Source of the DNA: Leptolyngbyaceae cyanobacterium CSSed165cm_216
Lineage (GTDB): Bacteria > Cyanobacteriota > Cyanobacteriia > Phormidesmidales > Phormidesmidaceae
Direction: 5' to 3'
DNA length: 5,916 nucleotides
Assembly (NCBI GenBank): GCA_007135385.1
Contig: SLIY01000155.1
Span: forward strand, 1-5,916
The position numbers and the translations under genes were made by a program. Shown here one piece after another: positions 5,740 to 5,916 of this stretch. Each line of letters begins with the position of its first letter. Position 1 is the stretch's first letter. The notes beneath the pieces were generated by a model. The model had not been told where the DNA came from. It worked only from the letters and a program-made list of their open reading frames with translations, and ran no database searches.

Positions 5740-5916
5740 AGTTGGCAGACTGATGCCGTAGGGTACTAGCTCACGGAAAACCCTTAATTACGCACTATTA
5801 AACCTTACCCTTGCATGTCACGTTTAGGGCCTTTTAGGATCAGAAGGATAGACAAGCTACCCCCTTTGCCCCTTGCCCATCAGGCAAGTTGCTCACGGCT
5901 CAGCTGCCACGAACGA

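Larger units (their letters stand above)
5537..5916. other. Intergenic region without a convincing gene
   Basis: No reading frame here has coding character. The left part should contain the promoter of the membrane-protein operon; on the minus strand TTTACT and TAGTTA, 16 bp apart (near 5613-5585), are a weak candidate pair. GAATCAGA is repeated nine bases apart (5561-5568, 5570-5577). Farther right are the palindrome at 5686-5704, a second AACCCTTA at 5779-5786, a degenerate 14-bp repeat (5712-5739), and a pyrimidine-rich run CCCCCTTTGCCCCTTGCCC (5860-5878) of cyanobacterial intergenic type. Confidence 0.6.

Noticed and set aside
5568..5753. Plus-strand frame of 61 codons
   Set aside because: It passes through the palindrome and the degenerate repeat, lacks a ribosome site, and has no recognisable domain.
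5872..5888. Hairpin CTTGCC-CATCA-GGCAAG as a terminator
   Set aside because: No T-run follows on either strand, and it arises from the surrounding CCCCTTGCCC repeat.
5880..5915. Minus-strand C-terminal end reading RSWQLSREQLA then TGA
   Set aside because: It could be the tail of a gene beyond the right edge, but eleven codons are not enough to claim it.
5815..5916. Plus-strand ATG frame open to the right edge (34 codons)
   Set aside because: Its middle is translated pyrimidine repeat (PPLPLA) and no ribosome site precedes it; too short to support.

Overview
The window looks like cyanobacterial chromosome. The octamer GCGATCGC (HIP1), which is hugely over-represented in many cyanobacteria, occurs five times (869-876, 2139-2146, 2415-2422, 4442-4449, 5027-5034), where well under one copy is expected by chance. 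Two small membrane proteins on the right resemble conserved cyanobacterial hypothetical families. Low-complexity pyrimidine and purine repeats of the kind common between genes in filamentous cyanobacteria occur both between genes and inside one gene. The moderately GC-rich composition fits a Leptolyngbya-like or related lineage, but the genus cannot be fixed from this sequence.

Layout. (1) Positions 1-347, minus strand: the N-terminal 115 residues of a GDP-L-fucose synthase, cut by the left edge. (2) 348-600: a divergent intergenic region with a tandem decamer and short inverted repeats just before the next gene. (3) 601-4497, plus strand: one long gene for a fused HyuA-HyuB protein of 1298 residues, an ATP-dependent 5-oxoprolinase (pyroglutamate hydrolase). 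(4) 4490-5536, minus strand: a likely two-gene operon. A DUF4079-like four-helix membrane protein comes first, followed after 21 bp by a three-helix membrane protein with a soluble domain that may be PH-like. Its last codons overlap the 3' end of the oxoprolinase gene on the opposite strand. (5) 5537-5916: no convincing gene; it holds a perfect 9+1+9 palindrome and degenerate intergenic repeats.

The oxoprolinase recycles 5-oxoproline to glutamate using ATP. The fucose synthase makes GDP-L-fucose for surface polysaccharide. The membrane pair has no known role. No pathway visibly connects the three units.

The most unusual signal is inside the oxoprolinase gene. The linker joining the HyuA and HyuB halves (about 2752-2931) is built from translated intergenic-type repeats: a purine-rich 21-bp tandem, a CCCA-type microsatellite, and a 46-nt hairpin-forming element between two exact 18-bp direct repeats. 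The element resembles a very small mobile repeat that landed in a tandem array. Three further low-complexity insertions lie between conserved blocks of the same protein. No previously undescribed multi-gene system is evident.
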